Below are positions 32,373 to 45,460 of a stretch of 64,000 nt of DNA, piece after piece. The stretch is from Sclerodactyla briareus (taxonomy: Eukaryota; Echinodermata; Holothuroidea; Dendrochirotida; Sclerodactylidae): positions 241,327-305,326 of the forward strand of contig JAODTK010005869.1 in NCBI GenBank assembly GCA_026419785.1, in the 5' to 3' direction. Position numbers and translations under genes: made by a program. The notes beneath the pieces were generated by a model. The model searched no databases and was not told where the DNA came from. It saw only the letters and a list, made by a program, of their open reading frames with translations. Within the stretch, counting starts at the first letter, position 1. Each line of letters begins with the position of its first letter.

Positions 32373-33318
32373 ATTTGCAATGTAATGTGACATTTTTTCT
32401 TGCTTGAAGATCCCTCTGTGCCTAAGTTCTCAGATCATACCACTTCTAAACCTGATCAATCCGCCGCAATTGCTGACGCGCTATTCATTACTGGGTGTCC
32501 GTTTTCAAGCGATAAGGAACTGTTCCGTTTACACAACAATCCGTCACTTGACACACAACTTGAAAGCTGCCAAGATTCGATTCCTGCTCGACATTACAAG
32601 TAGTATTCGGATTTTTTTCAATCCGCTGGCAACAATGGTGCGTAGGTTGCTATTTAGGGTACTTAATAGAAGAAATTCCAAAATGGCCCACGAACTTACT
32701 GGAATAATTTTGATGATTATTCTATTAATATCAGGAGAAGATCCCTAACATTTTTCTTACAATCGTTTTATGAAATCCTCAGGCATCTAATAACTCGATA
32801 AAGTAGGCAGAATAAGCAGCGTGGCTGGAAGACTTGAGTAACATCAAACACCACAGACGTACAAGAAATCCGACTTGGCCTAAAATTGAGAATATAAATC
32901 CAGGAATTATTCCAATTTAGTCAATATTTGGCTCGAAGTTTACTTATTAGCATTAGAGCAAATCTGTAAAAAATGATTTTCTGATAGGCTTGAGGATTGG
33001 CCCTAATTCCAGAACAGAAGAAGTGTTCGATTGTGCGAGAATTCAACGACCGTATTTGGCAGGGAAATTTTAACTTTCTTGATATTCGAATAAATATAAT
33101 TTTTCAGTGTGGTGACTAGTGTAATCCTCCATACCAATCAAACGCCTCTGGACGGCAGTAATCAACGTTTTCGGTGCCTGCGTTACTTGAGAAATTGATT
33201 CATAGCAGCCTTTGAAACGGGATTGGAAACGTTAGCATATTGCGAAATGTCTCAGTCTACTAAACGTTTCTGTCTTATACGAATTATTCCGAGATTTGAT
33301 ACTTGGCTCGGGTTCTCA

Positions 33319-33477
33319 CGCTGCGTTCTTTCGAACTCGTATTCACCATATATACCAGGTAGAGTGGACGAAGCCCCAGGGGGTCGTGACTGCGCAATAC
33401 AACAGTTGGAAGCACGTACTGTTTGTGTTCACTCTACCTGGTAATTACCGAAGTCACGACTCCGAAAGAACGCACCA
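33319..33477. mobile_element. 159-bp inverted-repeat transposon, present only in unit 1
   Basis: The left end CGCTGCGTTCTTTCGAACTC and the reverse-complemented right end TGGTGCGTTCTTTCGGAGTC pair, and TACCAGGTAGAGTG pairs again further in. TCA flanks both sides (33316-33318, 33478-33480). Unit 2 reads GGTTCTCAGTTCC at ~43737 with a single TCA and no element, so this is a clean empty site. A 3-bp duplication suggests a PIF/Harbinger-like or similar family, but TCA is not their preferred target. Confidence 0.9.
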
Positions 33478-34819
33478 TCAGTTCCTCAAACCGGTTTTCG
33501 AAGCAACGACAGGCATATGATATACTTCGGTCATCATGACATGAGATATAACATGTTGTACGCGGTGTGTCAAAATGTCACGATAGGCGTGAAATACCAG
33601 TAGGTGTTCATTCATATTCATGATATACCGTGTCATTTGTGATGTATCACAATATGAACATGGTATACTCGGAAAGATATAGATGATGTCTCACGTTATA
33701 CATAATATTCCACGATATGCATGATGTACCACGATATCATATGATATGCATGATGCATTTTTTTTTTCATTATTCATTAATTCATTAATTTATTTTTATG
33801 TTATAAGTCAAGTTGGTAAATTATGACGGACACGCAATCAGGTAACTAACAATTGTCCAGCCCGACTCCCCAGGACACCCCGCAGTCCCTGGACGTTGGA
33901 CACCCCATGGTCCGGTCAGTAATAGCCAATAATGCTGCGAATTAAATCAGTCATAAGGGAATTAATTCCCCATAAGGAATTAACGAATCTTATACGTCCT
34001 CCGTTGTCGATTTAGATACCGAAACATCCGTCATATCGCACGTTCTGAATTTCGGGAGGACTACGTGTCACGTGCAATCGTGAAATACCCAACACTACAC
34101 CTGCAACTTATCATCACGAGATTCAGTAAAGTGAGTGCGATGAATTGATTGATCATTTCAGTTGATAGCGTTCAACAACACATAAACACACGCGCACTCT
34201 ACAATAGTTGTATGAACTAGTCAGCTAGTATACAAATCTAGTGTGCATGTGGAAGAACAATGTAGGGAACAATGGTGTAATGGCTTTTAGGTAAGGTTTA
34301 TTATTTTTATTAGCCGACTTGTTTACTCGTATTCGCAAATGCCGGTGTGTACTGAGACATATCTTATATATCTCATATAAATGACGAGAATCCTGTGAGA
34401 TTTCATACAACGTTCGAGATTGATGAAAATCTCATAGGAACTGATAATAATCACGAGAGTCTGTTGTTGTTTCTTTCTAATCACCATGAACAATTTGCCT
34501 TCTTCGATTTTATTTTCTGCCCAAACGCTTCCATCTTACACTTGAACATTTGTACGACCAATCTCTATACCGAAATACCGAGAAATTATCCGACGAGACT
34601 GAACATCTGCCCTTTCTTACATACCTGAGATTTTCTTACAACCAGACAACTTGTGTCTTTGCATCTAAAACAGTTTGCGTTAGCAACAAGGTCGTCGCCG
34701 AAACATCCCGCAACTGGAAACAAGGAGAGGCATGATCTCATCGCTAATTATGTGAAAATGTTCGAACGCTCATCTTGTTCACCCACCTAGTTGTTACTGC
34801 TGTTCTTATCTGTTTTTAG

Positions 34820-35081
34820 GAGGAATCCAAAGACCCAATTTCAAAGGGGTCACAATCTTAGGAGCCATTCGGTCATTTGATTTCTGAATATCATGGACAT
34901 TTTTGCCCCACACATCTATGCCATAACTGTCACTAAATCTGAAGGCAGCAACAGCCATTGGCACATTGCAATCACCGGAGATATCTGGAAAATAGTGGAA
35001 AAACAGCTATTTCAAAAAACTGTTTACAGGAATATCCTTGTTTGGGTACGCCCGCCGACTTTTGAGAAGTGTGAACAGTGA
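34820..35081 (+). CDS. Candidate terminal exon in unit 1 only, one frameshift
   Basis: A strong acceptor (CTGTTCTTATCTGTTTTTAG, ending 34819) opens a frame reading GIQRPNFKGVTILGAIRSFDF. A neighbouring frame then carries MDIFAPHIYAITVTKSEGS, HWHIAITGDIWKIVEKQLF and RNILVWVRPPTFEKCEQ to a TGA at 35079-35081. AATAAA follows at 35098-35103, which fits a 3' terminal exon. One indel near 34880 would join the frames. No family is recognised. The surrounding ~850 bp (34786-35630) is absent from duplication unit 2, so either unit 2 lost it or unit 1 gained it. Upstream exons are not identifiable. Confidence 0.32.
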
Positions 35082-36014
35082 CATAATCCACTTGTAAAAT
35101 AAATGAATGTAAACTTGTCACACAATTTGTCAATAACCCTTTACCTACTCAATAAATTTCCATGAACGAACAGCGAGGACGGGCTCTCAACCATGGATTT
35201 GAGCAACATGGTATTTCAAAATGCCGGGAATATATCCAGATTCTGACGTTCCTCGAGTTGCCTCTCTGTCTATATTTCACCACTTGCCACTAGAGGTACT
35301 CACGCATCTGTCTCACATTTTGTAGGCCTATAAATTACCATTTCCATAAATAGATTGGCAACTCTGACTGCGACCCGAATTTTCAAGACTGTTGCCATAT
35401 CTGTGCCTCGTTCCGTGGAAAGTGCGACATCATAGTTTATGCAATTTGGAGACGGTGTAGCTTTGTTTGAAAATATATTTTAAAAAAACGCACGGATGAA
35501 ATACCACTGTCAATTATCCTAAACGAGGGAATCGTAAGCTATTCAATGACCTTGGACGTTAATTTCCGTGAAAAAAAAAAACCGTACATGGGATATGTGT
35601 CAGAATACCAACAAAGGACGGGTGAAAGATCAATTGTCTCAAAATGCCAGAATTTAATTCCCATAAAGGAGAATATTTTTGCATAGGAAGATGATTAACG
35701 CTGAAGTTGGAAATTGTTAATCAATTCTCAGTCTGAGAAGCTTTTTCTTATTACCATACATTACACTGGTTCCTCTCTAATTCCTCTATTTTTTAAATGC
35801 GGTATGTTTCGATGAGACTCCGAGTGCTAAATAAATCTCGAAACGCATGGACGCTCTAAGTAGGGTTCAGGAAAGAACTGTTCATTTAGCGAATGATCTG
35901 GGACTATTTCTACCCAGTGATGCAACTACATAACGACTGTTAAAGTTATCTCTTGCAATAATTCGATGGTGAAGCTTAGCGTGTACCGACGGTGATTGAG
36001 CTTCACACCCTGTT

Positions 36015-37870
36015 TGATATAGATAGCGATCGCATCATTTAGAAAGGCTACGGTATCGCGCCATGCCAACCTCGTTTCTCTGAATGTACCTCGATTCGTA
36101 TCTCAAAGTGCAAGCGTTGCTCGATTATCCTTTTTTGTGAAGGGGGAGGGGTAGTTATGATGAACAATGGAAACAGAGCACAAGTCAGTTGGCACGGAGC
36201 GCACGAGAATATTATGATAAATTAGGACCATAATTATCATCTTATTCTTCACATAATAATACGTATCACACAGAGGAGGTTCTCCGAAGGAGAGTTCGGG
36301 GGCTATAATCTTGCTAGACCTCCCGCAAAGCCGCAGTTGCAAAGGGCAATAAGCGGAATTCTTTTCCAGGGGTGCGTAGAAGAACTCCTTCAATATTAGT
36401 CGTATAAAGTAATGAATCCCTACCGACCTGTACAGGGACCTCCAAACGGTCAACCTCTCTTTTTTTTCTCGGAATAACAGGGCTTACTTTTTATGAAATT
36501 TGAATAAAACGGGTAAAAAATCTACGTTCCTAATAACTACCCAATTTCTTGTTTTTACATAATAAAAGTTGAATTTCCCCAGTCTAACCATCACAAACAT
36601 TTTTACTACAGTATATAATGACAGCTGCTAGCGGTAGATGGATATTTGGAACAAAAGTTATAATCTCCTTCGTCACTTGCATCTCCGACTCTCATAAATG
36701 ACATATCGGGAAAATTTCAAAAAAATGAATCTCGTGGTAGTGGGGAGCACGTGACAAGAAGTTGAATCTAATGATGACATATTCGAAAAAGCCGTAACTG
36801 TGCAAAGAGGAAGAACTGACAAACCTATTGGAATTTGGTTGCGTCAGATCGGGTGTCGCAATCGATCCTGTATCAGATCGATTTTTTAAAACTGAGGCAA
36901 CCATGGCTTCTGAGGCATCTCCTGATCCAAACAAGTGTCATGTAACACTGTCTCGGAATATTCTATTGAAGACCATAGGTTAGGAACGTCTCGACTACAA
37001 CTTTTACCTTTTAACGATTTCTATTCCTTTTTTTTTTTTCAAATGGGCCTCGAAATAGTATAAAAGACCACGGCGTTTCGTATCACAGCAGCGCCATGAT
37101 GTGTTCACTGGACCCTTACTTTCAAGTTTCCAGCCAATATGCGGTCAGCCTAATTAAACTACTCGGTATTTACTTGATTACGACCCATCAAGAACATTCC
37201 AATTAGTTTTCTTTTTCTGACCGCAATGGAGCATTACTTGTCCAGCAAAAGTCTTAGAGTCGTTTGCGGTGTTCAATTATGATAACACCTCCTCCCAGCA
37301 ACATGTTGTTGAGCGATGCCGTTCGGCCGATACCAAGTATGAACGCACCGGCAAGTCGTCAACTTGTCGCTTGACACGAAACTCGATGGAACAGGATCCA
37401 GCGGCCCGATTTTCTGGAATTACCACGGTCTACTGATATCTTGTTTTACTTGACTGTTAACCAAAGGAACATTCTCCGCGCCACCTTCCAAAACCAGCAT
37501 ATGGAGGAAAAGTCTCAACATGCTGCATGGTATACCTACACAAGCTCGTGTTTATCGACGGCGGTGAGATTCACAGTCTTTTTTGGATAGGCTATATAGA
37601 CATCGATCGCATCATTTAGAAAGGCGGCTGGGGCGCGCCATGCCAAACTCGTTTCTCAGGAGGGAAGAGGGGGAGTTATGATGGACCCATCGAAACTGAG
37701 CACAAGTCCGGTGGCACGGAGCGCACAAGAACATTATGGAAAACTAACACTCAAATCTTATAATCTTATTTCTAAAAAAATTAATAGGAGGTTTCATGGA
37801 GGGAGGCTCTCTGAAGGAGAGTTCGAAGGCTAATGTTGCGATAGTGACACGTATACCATCGCTATTGGAC
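36015..37870. repeat. ~1.58-kb nested tandem repeat in unit 1, about 1.2 copies
   Basis: AGCGATCGCATCATTTAGAA (36025) and ATCGATCGCATCATTTAGAA (37602) open two copies 1577 bp apart. CGCGCCATGCCAA, GAGCACAAGTC, GTGGCACGGAGCGCAC and GAGGAGGTTCTC follow in order in both. The second copy stops near 37870. Confidence 0.85.
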
Positions 37871-39759
37871 GCTTCAAAAAGTAAAGGGGTTGCACTGACT
37901 ATAACCATCCGGTTTAGCCAAACATCGAAACTATGAAGTGACATACCCATAAATCTCGTTGTTGCTTCCAAGATATTCCCTTAGAACTTTTTTCAACACA
38001 TCTCATACCACGATTCATAATTAAACAAATTCCATCAATCGGGAGTTTTTCTCTCTTTTTATTTAATTTCGTCTGTTGCGAAGAATGCAAATCAATCGCT
38101 CATTCATTGCTCTTTTTTAAGCAAATTGGGCCTCCCAGATGGCGGAAAATGGCACTCCCTTGACCTATTTGAAGGAGCTGATGCAAAGCCACAGTTTTTC
38201 GACATTGAAAATAGTGCGGATGTCGTAATATTTATATTGCCCCAGTCTCAGAAAGCTGCCAGTCTGAGAGTACATTTCCTTGGAATTCATGTTAAGTAGG
38301 CCTATACTATACATTTTGGGAGCAATCAACGAAAAAAATGTGCATTCAGTAAATCCAGGTTAGTCCTTTCGCTTTTGCTTTATCCATGCTCGATTTCATA
38401 TTTGTACCTAAATATAGCTTGGCGAAAAAGCTTTGCATTTCTTGGCAATTGATACTTAATGCAATTGGTGCAATATAGCACACCTGAAGACCCATTTCGA
38501 AATTATTATTGTTTTCACCTAGTCTGAGTGTAAGCCAATCCTTTGGAATTTTTTGCTTCGATGGGCGTTTGAGCAAACTGGTGTGCAATATAGCAACCTG
38601 AACATGTAGTCCGCTTCGGAAATTATCTTCTTCCGAGTTTCACCCGGAGTGACTTCGGGAAATTTTGGCATTTTCAGTAAACATGTGTATATATAGACTT
38701 CCAGGCTATTTAACAGGTGAAGAATTATCACATACGGTTCGATTGGTCTCGTAGCAAAGTCCTTATAGTCTACATACAGCCCTACTCGGTCGAAATACAA
38801 AGTTTCGAAATGTTGTTAATTGTGTGGCCATACATGCTAGGTTGAGTCGTGTGTGGACATGCTCAAAATCGGATTCTTGCGGTTAATGCGATAACATAAT
38901 CTAATTTAACCAAAATAGATAGTAGATGATATCATCATCTATATCATCATGTAGACCCACACATTTGGTGTGCATTCGATTATATTTTTCCTCGCTGGGG
39001 GGAAAGAGTTCCAACTGGGGGAACTATCCCCCTGCCACTCGATGGCTACGCCACTGTATGGGGAAAATATTGCCATCTTTGCTTTCTACGACTGTTGAAC
39101 TTTGTTGCGCTGGAGGTATGTCATGGTTTTTTTTGTAGCCTCATGGGACCAGCCCATTAACTCCCGAATATTGAGGCTTTGTCCGCAACTGGCGCGTAGA
39201 AGAGGGAACGACTGCGTGCGAACCGCGCAAGTAGTCAGGATGCTGAGATTCCACGAAATTCCGGTCTTTTCCGTATTCAACAAGACTACATTTTTCCGCC
39301 CATTCGTGTGGTAGATATGCTGCTCGAATTGTTGGTCTCTCATTTCACACACGCAATATGACTCGTATTGTGAGAGGATTTCACAAATGAAAACAAAAAA
39401 CAAAACCCAAACACTCAAATTCTCAGAGGGGCGCTAAGGGAACGACTTTTTGGGGGCGGGCGCCCCACGCACCCCCTGGTTACGCCACTGCAATTGATCG
39501 ATCTAATCTATTCATGGTCACCTAATTAGGCTGACAGTGCCTTCGAAAAGCCGTCATTTTCGGTAGATAGAGTGCCTCACGCGGTATAGGTCTTTTGCGT
39601 GAGTGCCACAACGATACAATAAACATGGTCACTCAGTATGGTCAGCATCAATCAGAGAATGACCGTTTGGAGGTTTGAATTCTTCTTTTTTTTTTTTTTT
39701 TTTTTGAATTTTTATTCCCTAATACGCCATTTCCTGTTCCACGAAATCCTTAAGCAGGT

Positions 39760-41140
39760 TGGCTTTCATTGGTTGGAAGCATATGAACTCCAACTGAGAA
39801 CGTCCGAAGTCAACGCAGGTTGTTTCGAACGAGCGCGCGACCTAGAGAAACTTGAACGCATGTTGAATGAATGTACTTATGAACGGGCAGCAGAAGCTAA
39901 ACATTGTCATGGCATCGGCGACAGTGCGTAATGTGTGTGAGATGAGTTTCAGGCTCGACTAGAAACTGTTGTAGAAGTAGGACAGGGTTCCCCGAAAGGC
40001 TATCGACGACCGATATCCCCTGGACGCACGTTTTTTACGTATATAGATTTTCAACAAAATAGAATGAATGGCGAAAAATTATCCAGATAGATGAATACGA
40101 AACATACCCAATGGTTTGCTCTCGATTATTGAATTTATTGAGGTCACATTTTCGCCTGTTGTTCTCTCGCTACGTGAAGATGTGCGAATTCGAAGGTTGT
40201 ATAAATTAGGACGAGCGTTGCCTGGGATCGGAATAGATTCACGTTGATTCATCCGCACGAGGGCCACGTATGCCACTTACGACCTCTTAATTAGAAACAT
40301 CCATGAGGATAGCCACGATCAGGAGAGGATACTAAATATCAGCTAATACATTCTAGGACCTAACGTGGAAAAGCAGGTTCTTCCTCATTAGGGGGAAAAA
40401 AGGTGCTTTCCCCAAAAGCAGTAATGTTGTGAGGGGAAAGTAGTAGGCGATTGAAGAGGTCTTCAACATTCCGCATTGTGTCAATGTTGTTTTGTGACCA
40501 ATAGATTCTTTCTCAAAAACGTTATGCGAAGTCAACGCATTTTTTAGTTGTTCCAAAACGAGGCGCGGCGACCTACCAAGCTACAGGAACTTTAACCGCC
40601 CAAATTTAATGAATGTACATGAAACCATGGCAGCAGACGCTAAGCATGTCATGGCCTCGGCGGCAGAGGGAGCGGTAATGTGCGCGAGAGTTACAGGCTC
40701 TATGAGATCCCTCGTTGTGAAACCTTTTTTTGTACTTTGTTGTTCCCTAGCTACGTGAATATGTGGATTTCGTCAGTTTTTATAAAATTAGGACAAGCGG
40801 TGGCGGGATTCGAAATACATCCACGGCATGTTTAATTCATCCGGACAAGAGTCACGTTTGCCATTTAACGACCTTAACTACAAACATGCATAAGGATAAC
40901 CACGACCATGAAAGATACTAAGTATCAGCTAATGTATTCTAGGAAATGACTTGAATGCAGTTCTCCTCATTAGGGCAAAAAGGTGGTTTCCCTGAAAAAA
41001 TGCGGTAATGTTGTGGAGAGGCAGTAGGCCGTTAAAGAGGTCTTTGCATCCATTGCGCAGTGTGTCCCAATGCTTGCTTTGTGAACACGATTCCTCCTCA
41101 AAAGGGGGAGAGGCTGTATGTTGAGGAAAATACTAGAAAA
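39760..41140. repeat. ~0.6-0.7-kb nested tandem repeat in unit 1, two copies plus a partial third
   Basis: GTTGTTCTCTCGCTACGTGA (40158) and GTTGTTCCCTAGCTACGTGA (40738) lie 580 bp apart. Both are followed by ATAAATTAGGAC-, CATCCGGACGAG-, GATACTAAATATCAGCTAAT- and CTCATTAGGG-like words. Upstream, GAGCGCGCGACCTAGAGAAAC (39829) pairs with GAGGCGCGGCGACCTACC (40559). A partial third copy near 42430 (TGTTGTTCCCTCACTGCGTG) is cut by the unit junction. Confidence 0.85.
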
Positions 41141-41704
41141 GGAGGACTGTTAAATGGGATTTATGATTAATTGAATAAACTGAAGAACAATATCTGGGGA
41201 TACGAAATTGGAAAAATTAGAAAAGTGGAATAAGTTACAAACAATAAAATTGTTCTTGATTAGTTCACCTTTTTCTCAGATTTCCCTTGACAAAATATCA
41301 TTTTCTTCCGTATCACTAAAGAAAACGCCAAATGTCTGCTTACTTGTGTACTTTGTCGTTTCTTTCTCTGAAATAACATTCAATTGATTGATCGATTGAT
41401 TGATTGCATTGATCATTATGTAACAAACCAGAAATGTCCGAATGTTGCCAGAACTCAATATGGTAATTATTCTAGAATATAACTGATGCAAAGAAAGGGG
41501 GCGCATTTGCCTGATTTCATGCAAATTTCTAAACTTCGCATGTGGGGGCTTCTGTTCTGCTCACACAACCAGGGTGGACCACATGTAGCGGTAGCCTTGT
41601 TGAAATTGCTGCCAAAACGAACCACTTCATCATTTACAAAACCCCTGATCTGGTTTGTCGTGGTTTAGGGCAGACAAACGTTGAGAGAGTTTATATTTCT
41701 TACA

Positions 41705-42130
41705 TAAGGATCAGAATACATGTACAATTAATAATAACAATCAAACTTAACATTCATGTAGCACCCCTTTAAACATGAGTTTGTCAGTGGCGCTTTACCA
41801 GAAACAGAAAACACAAACGCCAGATGCTCCTTGAAGAACAAGGTCTTAATAGTAGGCTGAACTTTTATGGTCTCAAGTGACACGAACAACAACTGGAAGG
41901 TTATTCCATAGCTTGGGAGCCGCGACACTAAATGTTGCGGTCAGCAGCAGATCGCCTCTTGGCATTCCGCCGCTCGAGAGTAGGAGCAGCAGAGGAACGG
42001 GTATGACGAAAGGTTGTGCGACTAGGGAGGACCACCCTCACACGGTTTTGAGGCCATGCAGGCTGTTTCGAGAATGCACGAGCAGGACCCAGGGGAATAC
42101 ACCATCATCTGTTATGAGAGGAATGAAATA
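41705..42130 (-). mobile_element. LINE 3' end, copy L4
   Basis: On the minus strand SRLPSYG in one frame and AAPKLWNNLPVVVRVT in another begin the segment, followed by the degraded equivalent of FKSxLKTHL. It ends at an ATT-rich tail at 41728-41745. It is the paralogue of copy L5 in duplication unit 2, so it was inserted before the duplication. Confidence 0.78.
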
Positions 42131-42490
42131 GTGTAGGTGTGCCTTACTAAAGGACGCTGTAATAGCATTTACATCGCATCAGCGAAAGCGCTTATAATGT
42201 GCGTAAGATGTGTTCATGCTCCAAGAGAGCATCATTGTGAAACAACAGCAAAGTGGAAATATTACTCCGGTAGGTTATTGACGAGTAAAGATCGCCTAAA
42301 GGCATGTTTCTCCATAGGTGATATTATTACATTGAGATGAACGCCGGGAGGATATACAAATAATACAAAGCTATCTAGACTTGCGGTGTACCGCTTCGAT
42401 TTATCAAATTATTAATTGTCCTATGTTATGTCTGTTGTTCCCTCACTGCGTGACAAATGTGCATTTCGCATGCCTTCCGAAAGGGCGATC

Positions 42491-42790
42491 AGCGGGCTCC
42501 GGGATCCGTCCACGTTCTCGGAACTTGAAGGGGTGGAAAATTCATGTTGAAAAAGACTGTCCACAGGGATGACGAAATTGAGCGCCGGCAAGATCTGAAA
42601 TAAACACATGAAACCCAGGCACAATACCATTGCATTTCACAGCAGAACAATGAAGTTAAACCACTACCTCAACCATGACAACCGCAAAATACGACCACCT
42701 AGGAAAAAACGTCCCGTGTTGGCTGGAATTTGAACTAGGAATGTTTGCTTGTGAAGTGTATGATTACCACTCTACCATTTTCTTGTTAAG
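42491..42790 (-). mobile_element. tRNA-derived SINE, family A, copy 3 (truncated by duplication)
   Basis: This is the paralogue of copy 2, starting at AGCGGGCTCCGGGATCC and missing the 3' tail block. The head at the right end reads AATGGTAGAGTGGTAATCAT and AGTTCAAATTCCAGCC on the minus strand. Confidence 0.75.
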
Positions 42791-45460
42791 ATACAAATCT
42801 TATGAAAGTCTAAGTTTTTTGTTCTTTTGTTTTTTTGGCCTGCAGAAGTTCTTCGATAATACCACATTTAAACCTGATAAATCCGCCGCAATTGCTGACG
42901 CGCTATTCATTACTGACTGATGTCCGCTTTCAAGCGATGAGGAACTGCTCCGTTTGCACAACAATCCGTCACTTGACACACAATTTGAAGGCTGTCAAGT
43001 GTCGATTTATGCACAACATGTACAAGTAGTATTCGGATTCTTTTTAATCAGCTGGCAATAATGATGCGTACGTTGCTATTTCAGGGTATTCCTTAGAGGA
43101 ACTTTCCAAAATGGCCCACGAACTTACTATGATAATTTTGATGATTGTTTTATTAATATTAGATCCCTGACATTTTTATTAAAATGGTTTACGAAATCCT
43201 CAAGGCATCTAACAACTCGATAAAGTGGACAGAATCAGCAGCGCGGCTGCAGAGTAACATCAGACACCACAGACCTCCAAGAAATCCGATAGCCTAAAAT
43301 TGGAAATATAAATCCAGGAATTATTCCATTTTAGTCAACATTTGGCTCGAGGATCACTGATTAGCATTAGAACAAATCAGATAAAATGGCTTCTGATAGG
43401 CTTGAGGATTGGCCCTAATTTCAGAGAAGAAGTGTTCAATTGTGCAAACATTTTAACGTTCGTATTTTGCAGGGAAATCATAACTTCCGTGATATTCGAA
43501 TGAATATAAGTTTTCAGTGTGGTGACTAGAGCAATTCCCCAGTATCAATTGGCTTCTGGACTCTAGACGACAGTTATGTAGTCAACGTTTTCGGTGTCTG
43601 CGTCACTTGAGAAGTTGATTCATAGCAGCCTTCAGAACGGGATTGAACACGTGAGCATATTGCGAAATGTCTCGGTCCACTGATAGCCTGTCTTTTACGG
43701 ATAATACCGAGAGTTTGATTCCCTCGCTCGGGTTCTCAGTTCCTCAAACCGGTTTCTGAAGCTAAGATCATCATGAATAAGATATCCATGTGTACGCGTT
43801 GTGTCAAGGTATCACGATAGGCGTGGAAATACAAGAAGGTCTTCATATTCACAATATACCTGTCATTGTGATGGATCACAATATGAACAAGGTATACTCG
43901 GAAAGAATAAATATTCTCATGTTGTAAAATTATTCCACGATACATGATGTACCACTATAAAACAATATATATCATATGAATGGAGTAATGCATTTATTCT
44001 TTTTATGTTATAAGTCGAGTAAATTATTGACGGACACGAATCAGGTAACTAACACTTGACATCCTCGACTCCCCAGGACACCCTGAGTCCCTGACGTTGG
44101 GACACATGTCGGCAGTAATAGACAAGGATGCTGCGAATTGAATCATTCATAAGGGAATCAATCCCCCATAAGGAATTAACGAATCTTATATGTCCTCCGT
44201 TGTCGATTTAGAGACTAAAAAATCCGTCATATCGCACGTTCTGTTTTCGATTTTGGGAGGACTACGTGTCCCTTGCACTCGTAATACCCAACACTACATC
44301 TGCAACTTATCATCAAGAGATTCAGTGAAGTGAGTGCAATGAATGGATTGATCATTTTAGTTGATAGCGTTTAGCGCCACATAAAACACGTGAAACCCAC
44401 ATAGTTGTATTAAGCGTATACAAATCTATCGTGCATGTGGAAGAACAACGTAGGGAAATAATTGTGTAATGGCTCGAATTGGTACGGTTGGATATTTTAT
44501 TAGCCACTTGTTTATCCACAGTGCAGATTACTGAGGACATCTCTGAATGGTGTTAATGCTCTTGTGAAATCTTGTGAGATTTCACACAACGTTCGAGATT
44601 CATGAAATTCTCATAGGAACAGATGATAATCACGAGTTTGAGGGGATTTTATAGTAGTTTGAATTTATTCGTGTTTCATTTTCCCTTCAGCCAATCACCC
44701 TGAACAAAATGCCTTTTTCGATTTTATTTTTGCTCAAACCTTCCATCTTACGCTTACATTTGTACGACCAATATATACCGAAATACGAGAAATTATCCGA
44801 CGAAATTAACATCATGCCTTTTTTACATACTTGGGATTTCATTAGAACCAGACATCGCATGCCTTTGCATCTAAAAACGGTTTGCGTTAGCAACGAGGTC
44901 GTCGTCGAAACGGCCCGCAACTGGAAACAAGTAGTTGCATGATCTCATCGCTAATTATGATTAAATATTCGACGTTCATCTGTTCACCCACCTTTCAGTT
45001 GACTCAATCAGTTTGAATTCAGAATGTCAGGAAGTTGTGTTCCCCACAAATAGGAGAATAATGTTGAGAAAAATGAGCTAAGAATGGAAAATTGTGATTC
45101 AATTCTCAGTTTGAGAAGGATTTTCTTCCCACAGAGAGGCGGAGATCCAAGCCTAAAACTTTTTTTCTATTTAACCTACATTACACTGGTTCCTCTATAA
45201 TTTCTCTATTTTTGAGATTCGGTATATTTCGATGAGGCTCTGCTTCGAGTGCTAAATAAGTCTCGAAACGCATGGACACTCTAAATAGGGTTCAGGAAGA
45301 ACCTGTTCATTTACTGAATGATCTAGGATTGATTTCTACCCAGTGATGCAACTACATAACGACTTTTAAAAGTGACTCTTGCACTAATTCGATATTTTCG
45401 ACGCGGTCGTGAAGCTTAGTGCCTATCGACATGATTGAGGCATCAACTTTGATGGATATG

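Larger units (their letters stand above)
32062..42490. repeat. 10.4-kb tandem segmental duplication, unit 1
   Basis: From 32062 to about 42476 the sequence is colinear with 42491-56625 in the same orientation. Matching landmarks include CAATCCGCCGCAATTGCTGA (32459/~42882), GTCCTCCGTTGTCGATTTAG (~33997/~44193), AACTGGAAACAAG (34711/44919), CAATCGATCCTGTATCAGAT (36859/46310), AAATTCCATCAATCGGGAG (38027/52749) and GGGGGCGCATTTGCCTGA (41498/55826). Units differ by frequent small indels and substitutions plus a few large insertions. I recognise no gene shared intact by the two units. Confidence 0.94.

Noticed and set aside
42476..42491. The 10.4-kb duplication as a pure assembly artefact
   Set aside because: The two units differ by substitutions, small indels and several independent insertions, which is too much divergence for duplicated haplotypes of one locus; only the 45.6-48.7 kb pair remains suspicious.
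34550..44942. Similar frames at 34550-34735 and 44709-44942 in the two units, both ending near ARNWKQ-like residues
   Set aside because: In the best-aligned part most differences change the amino acid, and the first halves are frameshifted, so there is no sign of coding constraint.
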